Part shown: positions 44,876 through 53,598 of the stretch, in pieces
How positions within the stretch are numbered: the stretch's first letter is position 1
How the letters are laid out: every line of letters starts with the position of its first letter
Source: Polyangiaceae bacterium
Lineage (GTDB): Bacteria > Myxococcota_A > Polyangia > Polyangiales > Polyangiaceae
Assembly: GCA_016715885.1 (NCBI GenBank)
Contig: JADJXL010000015.1
Coordinates: 496,001-560,000, forward strand
DNA: 64,000 bases
Reading direction: 5' to 3'
The notes under the pieces: generated by a model
Told to the model about the DNA's origin: nothing
The model's database searches: none
The model's input: only the letters and a program-made list of their open reading frames with translations
Program-made: the position numbers and the translations under genes

Positions 44876-46381
44876 TCAAACCTGTTCGCTCGGAGTTGGC
44901 GCGGATACGTCGCTCGAGCTTGCCTCGTCCGAGCGCGCTGGTTCGTCGGCGGGCACCGTGTCGGCGCTGATCAACCCTGGCGGCACGGGAGCTTCGATGG
45001 GCACGTCGGGCTTTGCCGGAGCGTTTTGCCGCTGCGCGCGAATCCATCGCAATCGCTCGGCGATTGTCTTTTCAAACCCGCGCTCGGTCGGCGAATAATA
45101 CTCGGTGCCAACAAGCCCGTCCGGGAGGTACGTCTCGCCCAATGCGACGCCTCCTTGTTCGTCGTGCGGATAGCGATATCCACTGCCGTAACCATCGGAG
45201 CGCATGAGGCCCGTGACGGCGTTGCGAAGGTGCAGCGGGACCGGCAAACTGCCTCGCTTGTACACGTCGGATTGTGCTGCACGAAACGCCGTCGTGACCG
45301 CATTCGACTTCGGTGCACACGCCAAGTAGATGGCTGCTTGCGCGATCGCGTAGATGCCCTCGGGCATGCCGATGCGCTGAAACGCCGCATCGGCTGCGAC
45401 GGCGACATCGAGCGCTCGCGGGTCGGCGTTGCCGATGTCTTCGCTGGCGAAGATCATCATGCGGCGAAGCAAAAAAACGGGATCGTCACCGGATTCGATC
45501 ATGCGCATGAGCCAGTAGACGGCAGCATCGGGATCGGATCCGCGCATCGACTTGATGAACGCGCTGACGATGTTGTAGTGCTCTTCGCCGGCCTTGTCGT
45601 AGCGCAGCGTGGCTTGCGCGTTCGACTGGGCGACGTCTTGCTGCGTGATCTTGGTGCGCCCCACGCGCTTGGCTTCGAGCGCCGCGATCTCGAGCGTGTT
45701 GAGCGCTCTGCGTGCATCGCCGGAAGCGGCGGTGATGACGAGCGAGAGCGTGTCGTCGTCGATCTGAAAGGCATCCGCAAGGCCCTCGGAGTCGACGAGG
45801 GCGCGCTTCAAAAGAACGCGCAAGGCGTCGTCCGTGAGGGCATTCAGGCGAACGACGCGACATCGTGAGAGCAGCGGGGCGTTGACCGAAAACGAAGGGT
45901 TTTCCGTGGTCGCGCCGATCAAGACGATGGTGCCGTCTTCGACGTGAGGCAAAAACGCATCCTGCTGCGCTCGGTTGAAGCGATGCAGTTCGTCGACGAA
46001 GAGGATGGTCGTTCCGCCCTCGAAGTCCTTGTTTTCCTGGGCTTTGGCGAGGATCTGACGCAGCTCGGGGACGCCTCCCAAAACGGCGCTGAAGGGAACG
46101 AAACGCGACTTGGAGACGGCGGCGATGACGCGCGCGATGGATGTTTTTCCCGAGCCGGGTGGTCCCCACATGATCATCGAGGGGATCTCGTCGGCGACGA
46201 TCGCGTTCGTGAGAAGTTTTCCTTCGCCGACGATGTGGGTTTGCCCGAGGACGTCGGCGATGGAACGAGGTCGCATGCGCTCGGCGAGCGGGACGAGGAT
46301 TTTGTTGTTTTTCTTTGCCGCTGCAGAAAAAAGCGTGGGCAAATTGCCTGGATTACGACCGCCTCGTCCTTTGGGGATCAT
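44876..46381 (-). CDS. rarA: Replication-associated recombination protein A (MgsA/WRNIP1-type AAA+ ATPase)
   Basis: RarA acts at stalled replication forks and resembles the clamp-loader ATPases. At 501 aa it is slightly longer than usual because of a Pro/Ala/Ser tail (about 455-501). Visible: LAERMRPRSIADVLGQTHIVG, Walker A WGPPGSGKTS (about residue 72), Walker B TILFVDELHRFN, sensor 1 IGATTENPSF, the sensor 2 region SGDARRALNTLE, and the tetramerisation domain (LMRMIESGDDPVFLLRRMMIFASEDIGNADPRAL, YPHDEQGGVALGETYLPD). The ATG immediately follows the stop of the thioredoxin gene (TGAATG), so the two are coupled. Confidence 0.96.
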   Translation of the reverse strand: MIPKGRGGRNPGNLPTLFSAAAKKNNKILVPLAERMRPRSIADVLGQTHIVGEGKLLTNAIVADEIPSMIMWGPPGSGKTSIARVIAAVSKSRFVPFSAVLGGVPELRQILAKAQENKDFEGGTTILFVDELHRFNRAQQDAFLPHVEDGTIVLIGATTENPSFSVNAPLLSRCRVVRLNALTDDALRVLLKRALVDSEGLADAFQIDDDTLSLVITAASGDARRALNTLEIAALEAKRVGRTKITQQDVAQSNAQATLRYDKAGEEHYNIVSAFIKSMRGSDPDAAVYWLMRMIESGDDPVFLLRRMMIFASEDIGNADPRALDVAVAADAAFQRIGMPEGIYAIAQAAIYLACAPKSNAVTTAFRAAQSDVYKRGSLPVPLHLRNAVTGLMRSDGYGSGYRYPHDEQGGVALGETYLPDGLVGTEYYSPTERGFEKTIAERLRWIRAQRQNAPAKPDVPIEAPVPPGLISADTVPADEPARSDEASSSDVSAPTPSEQV

Positions 46382-46909
46382 TCATCTATCCATGAGCGCA
46401 CTGACCGCGCGTTTGATGCTCTCCGGGTCGCGCCCGACAAACCTTACTCGACCAGCGGCATCGAGGACGAACGTGGTGGGGATTTGGTAGACGCCGAAAG
46501 CTGCCTGCAATTCCTGACCTCGGTCGTGCACGACGGGAAAGGTGATGCCGAAGCTGTAGGCGCCTTCGAGGGCTTGTTGTGCGTCCTCGTCGAGGTTCAT
46601 GCCGACGACCATGAGGCCGGCGGAACGCTGGGTGCGCCAGAGCCTTTCGAGTGTCGGCATGGTATAGCGGCACGATCCGCACCACGATGCCCAAAAATCG
46701 ATGACGGTGACGCGCGCCGTGCCGTAGCTGGGGACGGTGATGGAGCGATTGTCGAGCGAAGTGGCCTCGAACGCGGGGCCTGGTTGATTGAGCAGCGGAT
46801 GCTGCATGGACGGGGGCAGGGGCGTCGTTGCGCAGCTCGAAAGTACGATCGCGGAGGCCATGGCGAAGAGGTGTGCGAAGCGAGCGAAAGGTCGAGGCAG
46901 CAAGCGCAT
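46382..46909 (-). CDS. TlpA/ResA-like thioredoxin-fold lipoprotein
   Basis: The ATG at 46909 gives a signal peptide ending in the lipobox VLSSC. The mature protein is an AhpC/TSA-redoxin fold: PGPAFEATSLDN, VTVIDFWASWCGSCRYTMPTLERL with the redox-active WCGSC pair, LMVVGMNLDEDAQQA, and the cis-Pro loop VYQIPTTFVLD. It should reduce or exchange disulfides in periplasmic proteins, for example apocytochromes, which would fit the ccm genes elsewhere in the window. Its stop directly precedes the rarA ATG. A housekeeping partner is not evident. Confidence 0.92.
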   Translation of the reverse strand: MRLLPRPFARFAHLFAMASAIVLSSCATTPLPPSMQHPLLNQPGPAFEATSLDNRSITVPSYGTARVTVIDFWASWCGSCRYTMPTLERLWRTQRSAGLMVVGMNLDEDAQQALEGAYSFGITFPVVHDRGQELQAAFGVYQIPTTFVLDAAGRVRFVGRDPESIKRAVSALMDR

Positions 46910-47054
46910 AGACGAGGACTGTAGCAAGGTTTGCTGTGCGCGAGGCAGTGGTACGACGCTGCATGAGCAACGTCAAACCTTTGGTTTGGCTCGATGAACT
47001 TTTTTGCGGCGGGGAGTTTGTCGGGGCAACATGAGCGATGGGCCGAGTCGGGCG

Positions 47055-47744
47055 TCAGCGTGAGCCGAAGATGGCGGTGCCGACGCGGACGAGGGTGGCG
47101 CCTTCTTCGATGGCGACGGGGAAGTCGTGGGACATGCCCATGGAGAGCTCGGGGAGGGCTGCTGGGCCGCCGTGGGCATCGCGGAGCTGTCTGAGGCGCG
47201 CGAAGTAGGGGCGAACGGCTTCGGGGTCGTCGAGCATGGGAGGGATGGCCATGAGGCCCAGGACGCGCAGGTGGGAGGCGCGGCGGGCTTGTTCGAGGAG
47301 CAGGGGGAATGCATCGATGGAGGAGCCTGCCTTGGATGCTTCGCCGGCGACGTTGACTTCGATGAGGACGTCGAGCTGTTTACCGGAGGCGGCTGCGCGT
47401 CGATCGAGCTCGTCTGCGAGGTCGGGTCGATCGACGGTGTGGATGATGTGGGCGACGCTCGAGGCTTTTTTGGCTTTGTTGCGCTGGAGTGCGCCGATGA
47501 AGTGCCATCGAATATCGGGCAAGTCGGCGAGCTCGGAGGCTTTGTCGGCGAGCTCTTGGACGTAGTTTTCGCCGAAGTCGCGTTGTCCGGCGGCGTAGGC
47601 GATGCGAATGGCCTCGGCGGGTTTGGTCTTGGAGACGGCGACGAGGCGGACCGAGCCTGCGGGCTTGCCAGCGCGCTTGGTGGCGTCGTCGATGAGGGCG
47701 CGTACGGCGGCGAGGCGTTCGGGGATGAGGTCGAGGTCGGTCAC
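47055..47744 (-). CDS. yggS: YggS/PROSC-family pyridoxal-phosphate homeostasis protein
   Basis: This 229-aa alanine-racemase-like TIM-barrel protein binds PLP and helps control vitamin B6 and amino-acid balance without a known catalytic reaction. Markers: VRLVAVSKTKPAEAIRIAY with the PLP-binding Lys in VSKTK, RDFGENYVQELADKA, IRWHFIGALQRNKAK, VLIEVNVAGEASKAG, LGLMAIPPM, LSMGMSHDFPVAIEEGATLVRVGTAIFG. Full length with no break. It heads a minus-strand set yggS - tlpA-like - rarA, with 145 bp before the second gene. A repeat cluster begins immediately upstream. Confidence 0.95.
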   Translation of the reverse strand: MTDLDLIPERLAAVRALIDDATKRAGKPAGSVRLVAVSKTKPAEAIRIAYAAGQRDFGENYVQELADKASELADLPDIRWHFIGALQRNKAKKASSVAHIIHTVDRPDLADELDRRAAASGKQLDVLIEVNVAGEASKAGSSIDAFPLLLEQARRASHLRVLGLMAIPPMLDDPEAVRPYFARLRQLRDAHGGPAALPELSMGMSHDFPVAIEEGATLVRVGTAIFGSR

Positions 47745-47745
47745 G

Positions 47746-48030
47746 CCTCACCCCCCAACCCCCTCTCCCCACGCGCCTTCGGCGCGGCGGAGAGGGGGAG
47801 CATAACCTCACCCCCCGTCCCCCTCTCCCCAGGAGGGAGAGGGGGAGGAAGAGCGTCCGACAGGGCTCGTGCAATACGCAAAACCGTTCCCATCCTGCGA
47901 ACAGGTAGCAGATCTGGTGCGTCTTTCCCCCCTCTCCAACTGTGTTGGAGAGGGGGCCAGGGGGTGAGGCATGTTCCCCCTCTCCGCGAGCAGCGAAGCT
48001 GCGACGGGGAGAGGGGGTTAGGGGGTGAGG
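47746..48030. repeat. Four-unit palindromic repeat cluster (family C)
   Basis: Units at about 47746-47799, 47805-47848, 47925-47970 and 47973-48030. Each pairs CCCCCTCTCC with GGAGAGGGGG around a variable loop and carries the CCTCACCCCC / GGGGGTGAGG tail on one side. Units 1-2 are inverted relative to units 3-4. The loops differ (ACGCGCCTTCGGCGCG, CAGGA, AACTGTGTT, GCGAGCAGCGAAGCTGC). The same unit occurs twice inside ccmF. This is a REP-like dispersed family; the cluster occupies the divergent yggS/lipoprotein region and may form terminators or mRNA ends. Confidence 0.88.
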
Positions 48031-48133
48031 TGTGCGCGTCTCACCTTGTGCCAAGGCGTGCCGATTCGTGCTCGTTTTCCTTGAATAAATAAGCCCACGT
48101 TGTGGCATGATGGTTGCCCTACCGGCCGTCGTC

Positions 48134-48492
48134 ATGCGAAAGCCCTACCTCCTCGCCTTTGCCTTCATCCTTGGCGTATCTGCGTGCACGTTCAATCCGC
48201 AGCCGGATCCTCCTGGCACGACGATTGACGACAACGCCAGCAGCAGCGCCAGCGGCACCGGCGGCAAGGAAGAAATGGGCGGCGGCGGTGGTGGCGGAGC
48301 TGCCAGCACGAGCAACGGCGGCGCTGGGGTGACGTCAGTGGAAGCGGCGGTGCCGGCGGGATCGGCGGCGCGGGCGGAAGCGGTGGCGCTGGTGGAAGCG
48401 GTGGCGCTGGTGGAAGCGGCGGCGCCGGTGGAAGCGGCGGCGCTGGCGGAAGCGGCGGCGCCGGCGGAAGCGGCGGCGCTGGCGGCTCCTGA
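48134..48492 (+). CDS. Small lipoprotein with Gly/Ser/Ala repeat tail (one frameshift)
   Basis: The signal peptide ends in the lipobox GVSAC, followed by TFNPQPDPPGTT, a Ser/Gly linker and a tail. In the zero frame the tail turns into an Ala/Glu/Val-rich sequence, but adding one base to the G run at 48326-48329 gives GDVSGSGGAGG followed by six GGAGGS-type units and a stop at 48490-48492 (119 aa). The latter is the typical composition of linkers in Polyangiales lipoproteins, so I take it as the true frame. Nothing folded follows the tail, so the gene may be a stub of a longer protein. Function unknown. Confidence 0.5.
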
Positions 48493-48525
48493 CGAGGGTT
48501 CGTCGAGCCGAACCGTACGCAGTTC

Positions 48526-49032
48526 CTACGACGTACGGTGCGTCTTCGTGTACTCGTCGACGACGGTTGCGACAAACTCGGCGAGCAGCCCATCGACGAC
48601 GCGCAACCGTCGCGACATCTCGCGAGCAATGTTCAGCACGACCAGCGAATACGAGCGCAAGTCGCGCCGATAGAGCGCATCGAGATCATGTGCCGTGACG
48701 CGCAGCACGCGCGAAGGCGACAAACTTCGCACGGTCGCCGATCGAGGCATCACATCCAAGATCGACATCTCGCCGAACCAGTCGCCAGGACCCAAGAGCG
48801 CGACACGTGTCTCGCGCATGCTCTTCGAATGTTTCAAGACCTCGATCTCGCCCTCGAGCAGGACAAACATCTCGCGGCCGCTGTCCCCTTCCCTGAACAC
48901 GACCGCACCTGGTTGCAACACGACGACATCGAGGCTCGCTGCGAGCTGTTCGAGCACTTCGTCGCCAAGGCCTCCGAAGAGGCCGATGTCACGTAGACGT
49001 TCTTTCCCGTTAGGACCCAGCTTTACAGACAT
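48526..49032 (-). CDS. Cyclic-nucleotide-binding (cNMP/CAP_ED) domain protein, 168 aa
   Basis: A single CAP_ED-type beta-barrel domain fills most of the protein: LRDIGLFGGLGDEVLEQLAASLDVVVLQPGAVVFREGDSG (in parts), MFVLLEGEIEVL, and the phosphate-binding cassette LGPGDWFGEMSILDVMPRSATVRS. A C-terminal helix follows without an HTH DNA-binding motif, so it is not a CRP/FNR regulator; it may sense a cyclic nucleotide or act as a protein module. The ATG overlaps the upstream lipoprotein's stop by 10 bp, so the two are cotranscribed. Confidence 0.88.
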   Translation of the reverse strand: MSVKLGPNGKERLRDIGLFGGLGDEVLEQLAASLDVVVLQPGAVVFREGDSGREMFVLLEGEIEVLKHSKSMRETRVALLGPGDWFGEMSILDVMPRSATVRSLSPSRVLRVTAHDLDALYRRDLRSYSLVVLNIAREMSRRLRVVDGLLAEFVATVVDEYTKTHRTS

Positions 49033-49892
49033 GCGCCGTACTCGGTGCTCCCGATGGTGCCAAGCGAGTTGCAGAGGGCGCCGCCGGGGCACGCTGCGCC
49101 GCCGACCTTGCAATACTTCAAGCACTGCGTCGTGCCAGCGTTGAAGCAGCCATACGTCGGAGCGCAGTCGGCATCGTCCGTGCAAGACGCACCCTGCGTG
49201 CCGGATCCCGACTCGGAGCAACGAGTCAGAAGCCTCATCTGACCCATGGATTCCTGCGCGACGCCGCACGCCGTGCCCGCGACCGGACAACCGACGTTCG
49301 TCGAGGGATCACAGTTTTCCGTGCACAACGTGACGCCGGGGATCGAACCGCTCGAACCGTTGTTCAGCGTGATCAAGCACAAGCCGCCGGGCGCCGTGCA
49401 GTCCGAGTCCGAGTTGCAAAACTTCATGCACGTGTCGATCGCTGCCGTGGTGCCCACACAAAGGCTTCCAGCCGCGCACTCGTCGCCCGTGCATGCGTTT
49501 CCGATGGGCGTGCTGCCCGCAGCGATGCACGAACGCGTGCCGGTTCCATCCACCGTGCACATCTGCCCCGCAGCGCATCCGCACTGCGGCGACACGAGCT
49601 TGCACGGCATGTCGGGACATGGGCCACCGCTGGAGCTCGATGCGGAAGATGCAGAAGATGCGGAAGATGCAGAAGACGAAGAAGCACCGCCTCCAGCACC
49701 ACCCGAGGACGAACCTCCGCCTCCAGCACCGCCCATGCCCGACGACGAGCTCGACGAGCTCGGGCCGGTCCAATCTTCGCCACCGTCGCCGCCACTGCCG
49801 GTTCCGATGGGCGAGCTACCCGTGGCGCACGCCGCGAGCGCCAAGATTCCGAGCGACGTGACTGAGAGATCGAAAAGCCACCGAGCTTTCAT
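49023..49892 (-). CDS. Cys-rich lipoprotein with Ser/Gly linker, 289 aa
   Basis: The ATG at 49892 gives a signal peptide with lipobox LALAAC. A Gly/Ser tract (about residues 25-90, including repeated SSASSA) leads to a region with about 20 Cys arranged in short disulfide modules (CPDMPCKLVSPQCGCAAGQMC, TGDECAAGSLCVG, FCNSDSDCTAPGGLCL, CTDDADCAPTYGCF). These resemble the Cys-rich modules in the protein at 1908, which suggests a shared exported-module family common in Polyangiales. It should sit on the outer face of the envelope. Function unknown. It overlaps the next gene by 10 bp. Confidence 0.8.
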   Translation of the reverse strand: MKARWLFDLSVTSLGILALAACATGSSPIGTGSGGDGGEDWTGPSSSSSSSGMGGAGGGGSSSGGAGGGASSSSASSASSASSASSSSGGPCPDMPCKLVSPQCGCAAGQMCTVDGTGTRSCIAAGSTPIGNACTGDECAAGSLCVGTTAAIDTCMKFCNSDSDCTAPGGLCLITLNNGSSGSIPGVTLCTENCDPSTNVGCPVAGTACGVAQESMGQMRLLTRCSESGSGTQGASCTDDADCAPTYGCFNAGTTQCLKYCKVGGAACPGGALCNSLGTIGSTEYGACL

Positions 49893-49967
49893 CGTTTTAC
49901 CTCGAGCAAGAGGACCAAACGGCACAAGGACAAAGCCCGGAAACCTTACGCGCGGCTGGGAGAAATT

Positions 49968-50368
49968 TCAATTTTCGTCGAGAGACTTGGTAAACACGAT
50001 GCGCTGCCTTCCACGACCTGCATAATCTTCAACTTCGGCCACGGTCCATCCAAGCGCTGCATGAAAGCGCACCGAGCCTTCGTTGCCCATCGTCGTGATG
50101 GCCTTCATCCGCTTGGCTCCCGCTGTTTTGCAGTCGGCTTCGAACGCCGTGTACAAGAGTCGTGCGACCCCGCGCCGGCGAAAATCAGGGTGGATTCCCA
50201 CCAGATGCACGTATCCCGCTGGGCCGTCTGGCGCGATGAACCCGAACAAAACCCGACCATGTGCCGCTCGAACCTCGACGACACGCGCGAGTTGCCCAAG
50301 CTCGTAGAAAAAATCGGGTGCGCCAAAGCGCTCGTCGGCCCGCCCCACCATCTATCGATCACGCTCAC
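49968..50368 (-). CDS. GNAT-family N-acetyltransferase (one frameshift)
   Basis: The C-terminal frame has the acetyl-CoA-binding signature HPDFRRRGVARLLYTAFE, and then GNEGSVRFHAALGWTVAEVEDY. Its own first residues, however, do not look like a GNAT start. The neighbouring frame upstream (GTG at 50368) gives SVIDRWWGGPTSALAHPIF, and joining it at the A run 50306-50311 (six A on the plus strand; one base missing) yields ...HPIFFYELGQLARVVEV. The joined product is 133 aa. The acetyl acceptor is unknown. An additional N-terminal stretch is blocked by a stop at about 50400. Confidence 0.8.
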
Positions 50369-50532
50369 GATGTGGTCGAAATCGGCCTTTCGAGGGGTCT
50401 GTGGTCAAATCGTTCACAGCGCCTCCGCTCTACGCTCACGCGGGTTCACTTCAGCCTAACTGCTTCCCGCGACTTCGCGAAAGCCCTATAGCTTTCCCCA
50501 CCGCTCGTGCAAAACATGCTAGCGGTACGCCC

Positions 50533-51258
50533 GTGAGCTCTGCCCCGATTCGCATCGCCCCTTCCATTCTTTCCGCCGACTTCGGACGCCTCGCCGAAGA
50601 AGTCCGCGCCGTCACCGCTGCCGGTGCCGATTGGATCCACGTGGATGTGATGGATGGTCGGTTCGTACCCAACATCACGATCGGGCCACTCGTGGTCGAA
50701 GCTGTTCGATCTGCCACGACGCTACCGGTCGACGTGCACTTGATGATCGTGGAGCCGGAAAAGTACGTGGCCGATTTTGCAAAGGCTGGAGCGGATTACA
50801 TCAGCGTGCACGTGGAAGCATCTCCGCACTTGCATCGGACGCTGCAACAAATCCGATCGCTCGGGAAGAAAGCCGGCGTGGTGCTCAATCCGCACACGTC
50901 CGAGGAGACGATTCGGTACGTGCTTCCGGAATGTGATTTCGTGTTGGTGATGAGCGTCAATCCTGGATTTGGCGGGCAAAAGTTCATTCCGAACGTGCTG
51001 CCCAAGATTGCGGCGATTCGCGACATGATCGAAACGCAACGATTGGCGATCGACATCGAAGTGGACGGTGGAGTTGCCGTGGGAACTGCGGGACGGGTCG
51101 TTCGGGCGGGAGCTGGGGTGCTCGTGGCGGGATCGGCGGTGTTTGGAGCTGCGAGCGGCGTGAAGGACGTTTCTTTCGATGATCGAGTGGCGCGGTATTC
51201 TGCGGCGATATCTGCGATTCGTAATGACGCAGGCACGAGCGATCGGGTAATGGCGTGA
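50533..51258 (+). CDS. rpe: Ribulose-phosphate 3-epimerase
   Basis: This enzyme interconverts ribulose-5-phosphate and xylulose-5-phosphate in the pentose phosphate pathway. The GTG at 50533 is chosen because the family starts right before IAPSILSADFGRLAEEV; 44 upstream open codons do not resemble the family. The 241-aa TIM barrel has WIHVDVMDGRFVPNITIGP with the metal ligands, DVHLMIVEPEKYV, VLVMSVNPGFGGQKFIPNVLPKI and IEVDGGV. The stop overlaps the next GTG (GTGA), so the lipoprotein gene downstream is coupled. Confidence 0.95.
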   Translation: MSSAPIRIAPSILSADFGRLAEEVRAVTAAGADWIHVDVMDGRFVPNITIGPLVVEAVRSATTLPVDVHLMIVEPEKYVADFAKAGADYISVHVEASPHLHRTLQQIRSLGKKAGVVLNPHTSEETIRYVLPECDFVLVMSVNPGFGGQKFIPNVLPKIAAIRDMIETQRLAIDIEVDGGVAVGTAGRVVRAGAGVLVAGSAVFGAASGVKDVSFDDRVARYSAAISAIRNDAGTSDRVMA

Positions 51259-52625
51259 AAAACGTTTGGCTTGGCGTAACTGCATTGACTTTGGTTTTGG
51301 GGTGTGGTTCGGCGCCAGCGCCGGTGACGAACGCGCCGGCGAAAACGGCAATGGTCGATCCGGTCGAGCAGGCGACCGAGCCGGCCGAGGTCGAAGAGTC
51401 TGCCGAAGAAGTCCGTAGCAAGCGACTCATTGCAGAGATGCTCGACAAAGTGGCGCGGGCTCGGGGGCTACCCATCAAGCGGCCGGTGCCGAGCAAGGTG
51501 CTCACGCGGGAGGCGCTTGGGCAGCGAATTCGCGACATGGTCGGGGAGGAGACGCCGAAAGAAGTGCTCGTAGCGCAAGGTGAACTGCTTGCCGCATTGG
51601 AGCTCGTGCCGCCCGAATACGATTTTTTGAGTGGGGCATTGGCGCTTTTGGGTGGACGCGTGGCGGGGTTTTACGATCCGAAAGAAGCGATGATGGTGCT
51701 CGCCGGGGATCTTGGCGAAGCAGAAGCGACGGAGACGTTGGCGCACGAGCTTGCGCATGCATTGGCGGATCAAAGTTTTCCTTTGGCGCCGCATATCAAA
51801 TACAAGCCGGGGGAGGGTGATCGCAGCTCGGCGGTGCATGCATTCATCGAGGGGGATGCGACGAGCACGATGCTCGACGTGACGCTTGGTTCGGCGTTCG
51901 AGATGAACGAGGATGCGCTTCGCGTGGCATTCGTGGCATCGACGTTACTATCGGAGGTGGGCGCGAGGACGCCGCGGGCGAGCAATTCGTCGTTGGTTGC
52001 GCCGTACGTGGATGGTTTCGTGTGCGTGCAAGCATTACGGCGGCGAGGGGATTGGCCGGCGGTGGACGAGGTATGGCGTCGTTTGCCGGAGACGACGGAG
52101 CAGCTCTTGCACATTGACAAGTTATTGGCGCGCGAGCCGGCGGAGGTCATAACGACGCCGTCGCTCGGGGCGCTCGAAAAGGACGGTTATCGTCCGGTGG
52201 TCGAAGACGTGATGGGCGAGCAGGGTTTGCGGATATTGCTCGAGGACGTTGCGGTGCGAAAGGTGGCGACGGAGGCGGCGGCTGGGTTGGGGGGTGACAA
52301 AGTGGTCGTTGCCGAGCGTACGTATCAGGGCAAGCGGCAGGTGGCGGTGGCGTATCGATTGCGGATGGACACGGCGTTCGATGCGGCGGAGGTGGCGGTA
52401 CAATCTGCGCGCAAGTATGGGAAGACGTGTCGCGAGCGGGAGAGCCTTGGGCCTGTGGCGTGGGAGATGAAGGGGCGCGACATTTTGCTTGTGGCGGGGC
52501 CTTACGAGAGGCAAAATAAGGAATCGCGGTCGATTGATCGTGTGGCGGCTCTGAAGGCGTGGCTTTCTGCGGCGTGGAAAGCGGCGCCTGCGAGTGATGT
52601 CGTGGGGCAGCGAGCGGAGCGATGA
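51255..52625 (+). CDS. Lipoprotein with HExxH metalloprotease-like motif, 456 aa
   Basis: GTG start overlapping the rpe stop. The signal peptide ends in a lipobox (LVLGCG, Cys17), followed by an acidic Pro/Ala linker. The key feature is TLAHELAHALADQ with His164-Glu-Leu-Ala-His168, the zinc-binding HExxH of metallopeptidases. A helical region with AVHAFIEGDATSTML follows, where Glu in FIEGDA may be the third zinc ligand, as in gluzincin-type enzymes. An exported peptidase is likely; substrates are unknown. The stop overlaps the cysteine synthase ATG (ATGA), giving rpe - protease - cysteine synthase as one transcript. Confidence 0.82.
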   Translation: MKNVWLGVTALTLVLGCGSAPAPVTNAPAKTAMVDPVEQATEPAEVEESAEEVRSKRLIAEMLDKVARARGLPIKRPVPSKVLTREALGQRIRDMVGEETPKEVLVAQGELLAALELVPPEYDFLSGALALLGGRVAGFYDPKEAMMVLAGDLGEAEATETLAHELAHALADQSFPLAPHIKYKPGEGDRSSAVHAFIEGDATSTMLDVTLGSAFEMNEDALRVAFVASTLLSEVGARTPRASNSSLVAPYVDGFVCVQALRRRGDWPAVDEVWRRLPETTEQLLHIDKLLAREPAEVITTPSLGALEKDGYRPVVEDVMGEQGLRILLEDVAVRKVATEAAAGLGGDKVVVAERTYQGKRQVAVAYRLRMDTAFDAAEVAVQSARKYGKTCRERESLGPVAWEMKGRDILLVAGPYERQNKESRSIDRVAALKAWLSAAWKAAPASDVVGQRAER

Positions 52626-53555
52626 CACGGAACATACTCGACGAAATTGGCCAGACGCCGATCGTGCCGCTGCAACAAATTGGCCGAGGGTTGCCGGTTC
52701 CGATTTATGTCAAGTGCGAGCATTTGAATCCTGGTGGCAGTGTCAAGGATCGAATTGCATTGGCCATCGTCGAGGATGCGGAGAAGCGGGGCACGTTGAA
52801 GCCTGGGATGACGATCATCGAGGCGACGGCGGGCAATACGGGCATGGGTTTGGCGCTCGTGGCGGCGGCACGTGGGTACAAATTGGTTTGCGTGATGCCG
52901 AAAAAAGATGAGCGTCGACAAGCGGCACGCATTGGCGCGCGTGGGGGCGCGGGTGCTGGTGACGCCGAACGTGGGGCCGAATCATCCGCGCAATTTTCGA
53001 CGGGTTGCGGAGCGATTGGCAAAAGAAGAGGGTTGGTTTTTGGCCGATCAATTCAAGAATCCGGCCAATGTACGCATTCATGAAGAAACGACGGGCCCGG
53101 AGATCGTGGTTTCCCTGGGACGCAAGATTGGGGCATTCGTGGCGGGAGCGGGGACGGGCGGGACGATCACGGGGGTGGGTCGGTATTTGAAACGCGTGGC
53201 CAAAGGGGTGAAGATCGTACTCGCCGATCCGGTGGGATCGGGGCTTGCGCAATGGGTGGAAACGGGGGAAATGGGACCGGATGCGGCGTACAAGGTGGAG
53301 GGGATTGGTGGAAGTGCGCCGCTCGATTTGGTGGACCGTTCCGTGATTGATGCGACGATGACGATCAGCGACGAGGACAGCTTTTTGATGACGCGGCGGC
53401 TGATTCGCGACGAGGGGCTGTTCGTAGGCGGGTCGGCGGGGACGGCGGTATGTGCGGCGGTGCGGGTGGCGGCATCGGGCGAGGTGACCAAGCCTGTGGT
53501 CGCGGTATTGCCGGATAGCTGGGATCGGTATTTTTCGCGGGAGTGGTTGAGGTAG
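52622..53555 (+). CDS. Cysteine synthase / cystathionine beta-synthase-family PLP enzyme (one frameshift)
   Basis: The N-terminal frame reads ILDEIGQTPIVPLQQI, the PLP-Lys motif NPGGSVKDRIA and the phosphate loop EATAGNTGMGLAL. It shifts at the run of six A at 52901-52906. Removing one A joins it to MSVDKRHALARVGARVLVTPN, ADQFKNPANVRIHEETTGPEI, VAGAGTGGTITGVGRYLK and VGGSAGTAVCAAVRVA, giving 310 aa, the normal size for a cysteine synthase. It makes cysteine or cystathionine from activated serine and sulfide or homocysteine. Which of the two it prefers is not evident from motifs. The A run is why I treat the break as a probable sequence error. Confidence 0.88.
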
Positions 53556-53598
53556 TGGCATTCGGGCGACGAGCTCGTCTATCCTCGAAAGAGCCCCA

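Noticed and set aside
48338..48492. CRISPR-like short repeat array
   Set aside because: It is a coding GGAGGS-type tail with no spacers.
52901..52906. Programmed frameshift in cysteine synthase at the A run
   Set aside because: Direction is wrong for a standard -1 slippery heptamer, both halves are needed for one normal enzyme, and similar homopolymer breaks occur in nine other places.
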